Shown: piece after piece, positions 6,409 through 6,869 of the stretch
Position numbering within the stretch: position 1 is the first letter of the stretch
How the letters are laid out: each line of letters starts with the position of its first letter
From: an uncultured Gammaproteobacteria bacterium
GTDB taxonomy: Bacteria > Pseudomonadota > Gammaproteobacteria > Nitrosococcales > Methylophagaceae
Assembly (NCBI GenBank): GCA_913058195.1
Contig: CAJXPP010000116.1
Span: 1-6,869, forward strand
Reading direction: 5' to 3'
Length of the DNA stretch: 6,869 nt
Notes under the pieces: generated by a model
Seen by the model: only the letters and a program-made list of their open reading frames with translations
Database searches by the model: none
What the model was told of the DNA's origin: nothing
Translations under genes and position numbers: made by a program

Positions 6409-6431
6409 TATTTAGAGGTGATTATTTAGAG
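6409..6431 (+). repeat. 9-bp direct repeat around the pilG ribosome-binding site and start
   Basis: TATTTAGAG occurs at 6409-6417 and again at 6423-6431. The first copy, followed by G, supplies the only Shine-Dalgarno-like sequence (AGAGG, 6414-6418), 12 bases before the GTG start, which is longer than usual. The second copy ends on the G of that start codon. An in-frame TGA at 6419-6421 rules out any earlier start, so the GTG is the first possible start codon. Confidence 0.6.
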
Positions 6432-6829
6432 TGAGTGACGACAATACAGAATTTTCAGGCCTAACGGTCTTAGTGATCGATGACAGTAAAACAATTCGAC
6501 GCACAGCAGAAACTTTACTAAAGAAAGTAGGTTGTGATGTTGTAACTGCTGAAAATGGCTTCGAGGCTTTGCCAGTAATCACATCTCATCATCCTGATAT
6601 TATTTTTATCGATATCATGATGCCACGTTTAGATGGCTACCAAACCTGCTCACTAATCAAAAATAACGCTACATTCAAAAGTACACCCGTCATCATGCTT
6701 TCTAGTAAAGATGGCTTATTCGATCGAGCTAAAGGGCGCATCGTCGGCGCCGAACAATATCTCACTAAACCATTTGCTCGTGACGATCTCCTCAATGCAA
6801 TCCGTACTCACCTGCTAAATAAATCTTAA
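6431..6829 (+). CDS. pilG: twitching-motility response regulator PilG
   Basis: PilG is a stand-alone CheY-like receiver of the Pil-Chp system. It is phosphorylated by the ChpA/PilL-type kinase and promotes type IV pilus extension and, in Pseudomonas, cAMP signalling. The 132 residues form a single receiver domain: acidic pocket D17-D18 (VIDDSKTIRR), phospho-acceptor D61 (FIDIMMPRLDGYQTC), the switch Ser pair at 91-92 (MLSSKDGLFD) and conserved K113 (YLTKPF). The blocks SKTIRRTAETLLKKVGCDV and TPVIMLSSKDGLF are nearly identical to P. aeruginosa PilG, which is about 135 residues, so the identification is secure. It starts with GTG at the first possible position after an in-frame stop, with a distant AGAGG ribosome-binding site. 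pilH begins 13 bases after its stop, so this is the head of a pil-chp operon. I could not identify a promoter with confidence in the 225 bases upstream. Confidence 0.96.
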   Translation: MSDDNTEFSGLTVLVIDDSKTIRRTAETLLKKVGCDVVTAENGFEALPVITSHHPDIIFIDIMMPRLDGYQTCSLIKNNATFKSTPVIMLSSKDGLFDRAKGRIVGAEQYLTKPFARDDLLNAIRTHLLNKS

Positions 6830-6842
6830 GGTTACAACAGAT

Positions 6843-6869
6843 ATGGCTCTAATTCTTATCGCAGATGAT
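6843..6869 (+). CDS. pilH: start of twitching-motility response regulator PilH, cut by window edge
   Basis: Only nine codons are present (MALILIADD). They match the first beta strand and acidic pair of a CheY-like receiver, and P. aeruginosa PilH begins MARILIVDD. The position directly after pilG is the conserved pilG-pilH order. AAGG (6828-6831) lies 11 bases before the ATG as a possible ribosome-binding site. Identification therefore rests on context plus a very short sequence. Confidence 0.8.

Overview
The window looks like ordinary chromosome from an AT-leaning gammaproteobacterium. The evidence is a Pil-Chp response-regulator pair (PilG then the start of PilH) very close to the Pseudomonas proteins, an RppH facing a HAD-IB phosphatase as in pseudomonads, and a proteobacterial-type glutamate-cysteine ligase. 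A marine or sulfur/methylotroph-type lineage (Thiotrichales or Methylophaga-like) is my guess only. I see no mobile element, tRNA, rRNA, CRISPR array or phage gene.

Layout, left to right. Positions 1-393 (minus) are the N-terminal three quarters of rppH, cut by the window edge. From the divergent spacer, 547-1200 (plus) encodes a HAD-IB phosphatase, followed 47 bases later by gatB (1248-2690, plus), probably in one transcript. gatB ends against a DUF1097 membrane protein (2766-3287, minus), with a 17-bp bidirectional terminator between them. A 422-base AT-rich divergent region (3288-3709) holds several small inverted repeats and a candidate 16-codon leader ORF whose stop overlaps the start of a FIST-domain sensor protein (3710-4855, plus). 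The FIST gene converges on gshA (4931-6205, minus), again with a long symmetric terminator between. gshA diverges from pilG (6431-6829, plus), and pilH starts 13 bases after pilG and runs off the window at its ninth codon.

The genes belong to separate housekeeping and sensory jobs: mRNA 5'-end processing (RppH), a small-molecule phosphatase, tRNA-dependent amidation (GatB), glutathione synthesis (GshA), type IV pilus/twitching control (PilG, PilH), a probable ligand-binding sensor (FIST) and an unknown inner-membrane protein. The part most worth a second look is the FIST leader: a well-placed Shine-Dalgarno sequence, a hairpin that displays the leader ATG in its loop, and an ATGA stop/start overlap together suggest translational coupling. 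I found no clear sign of a wholly new multi-gene system.
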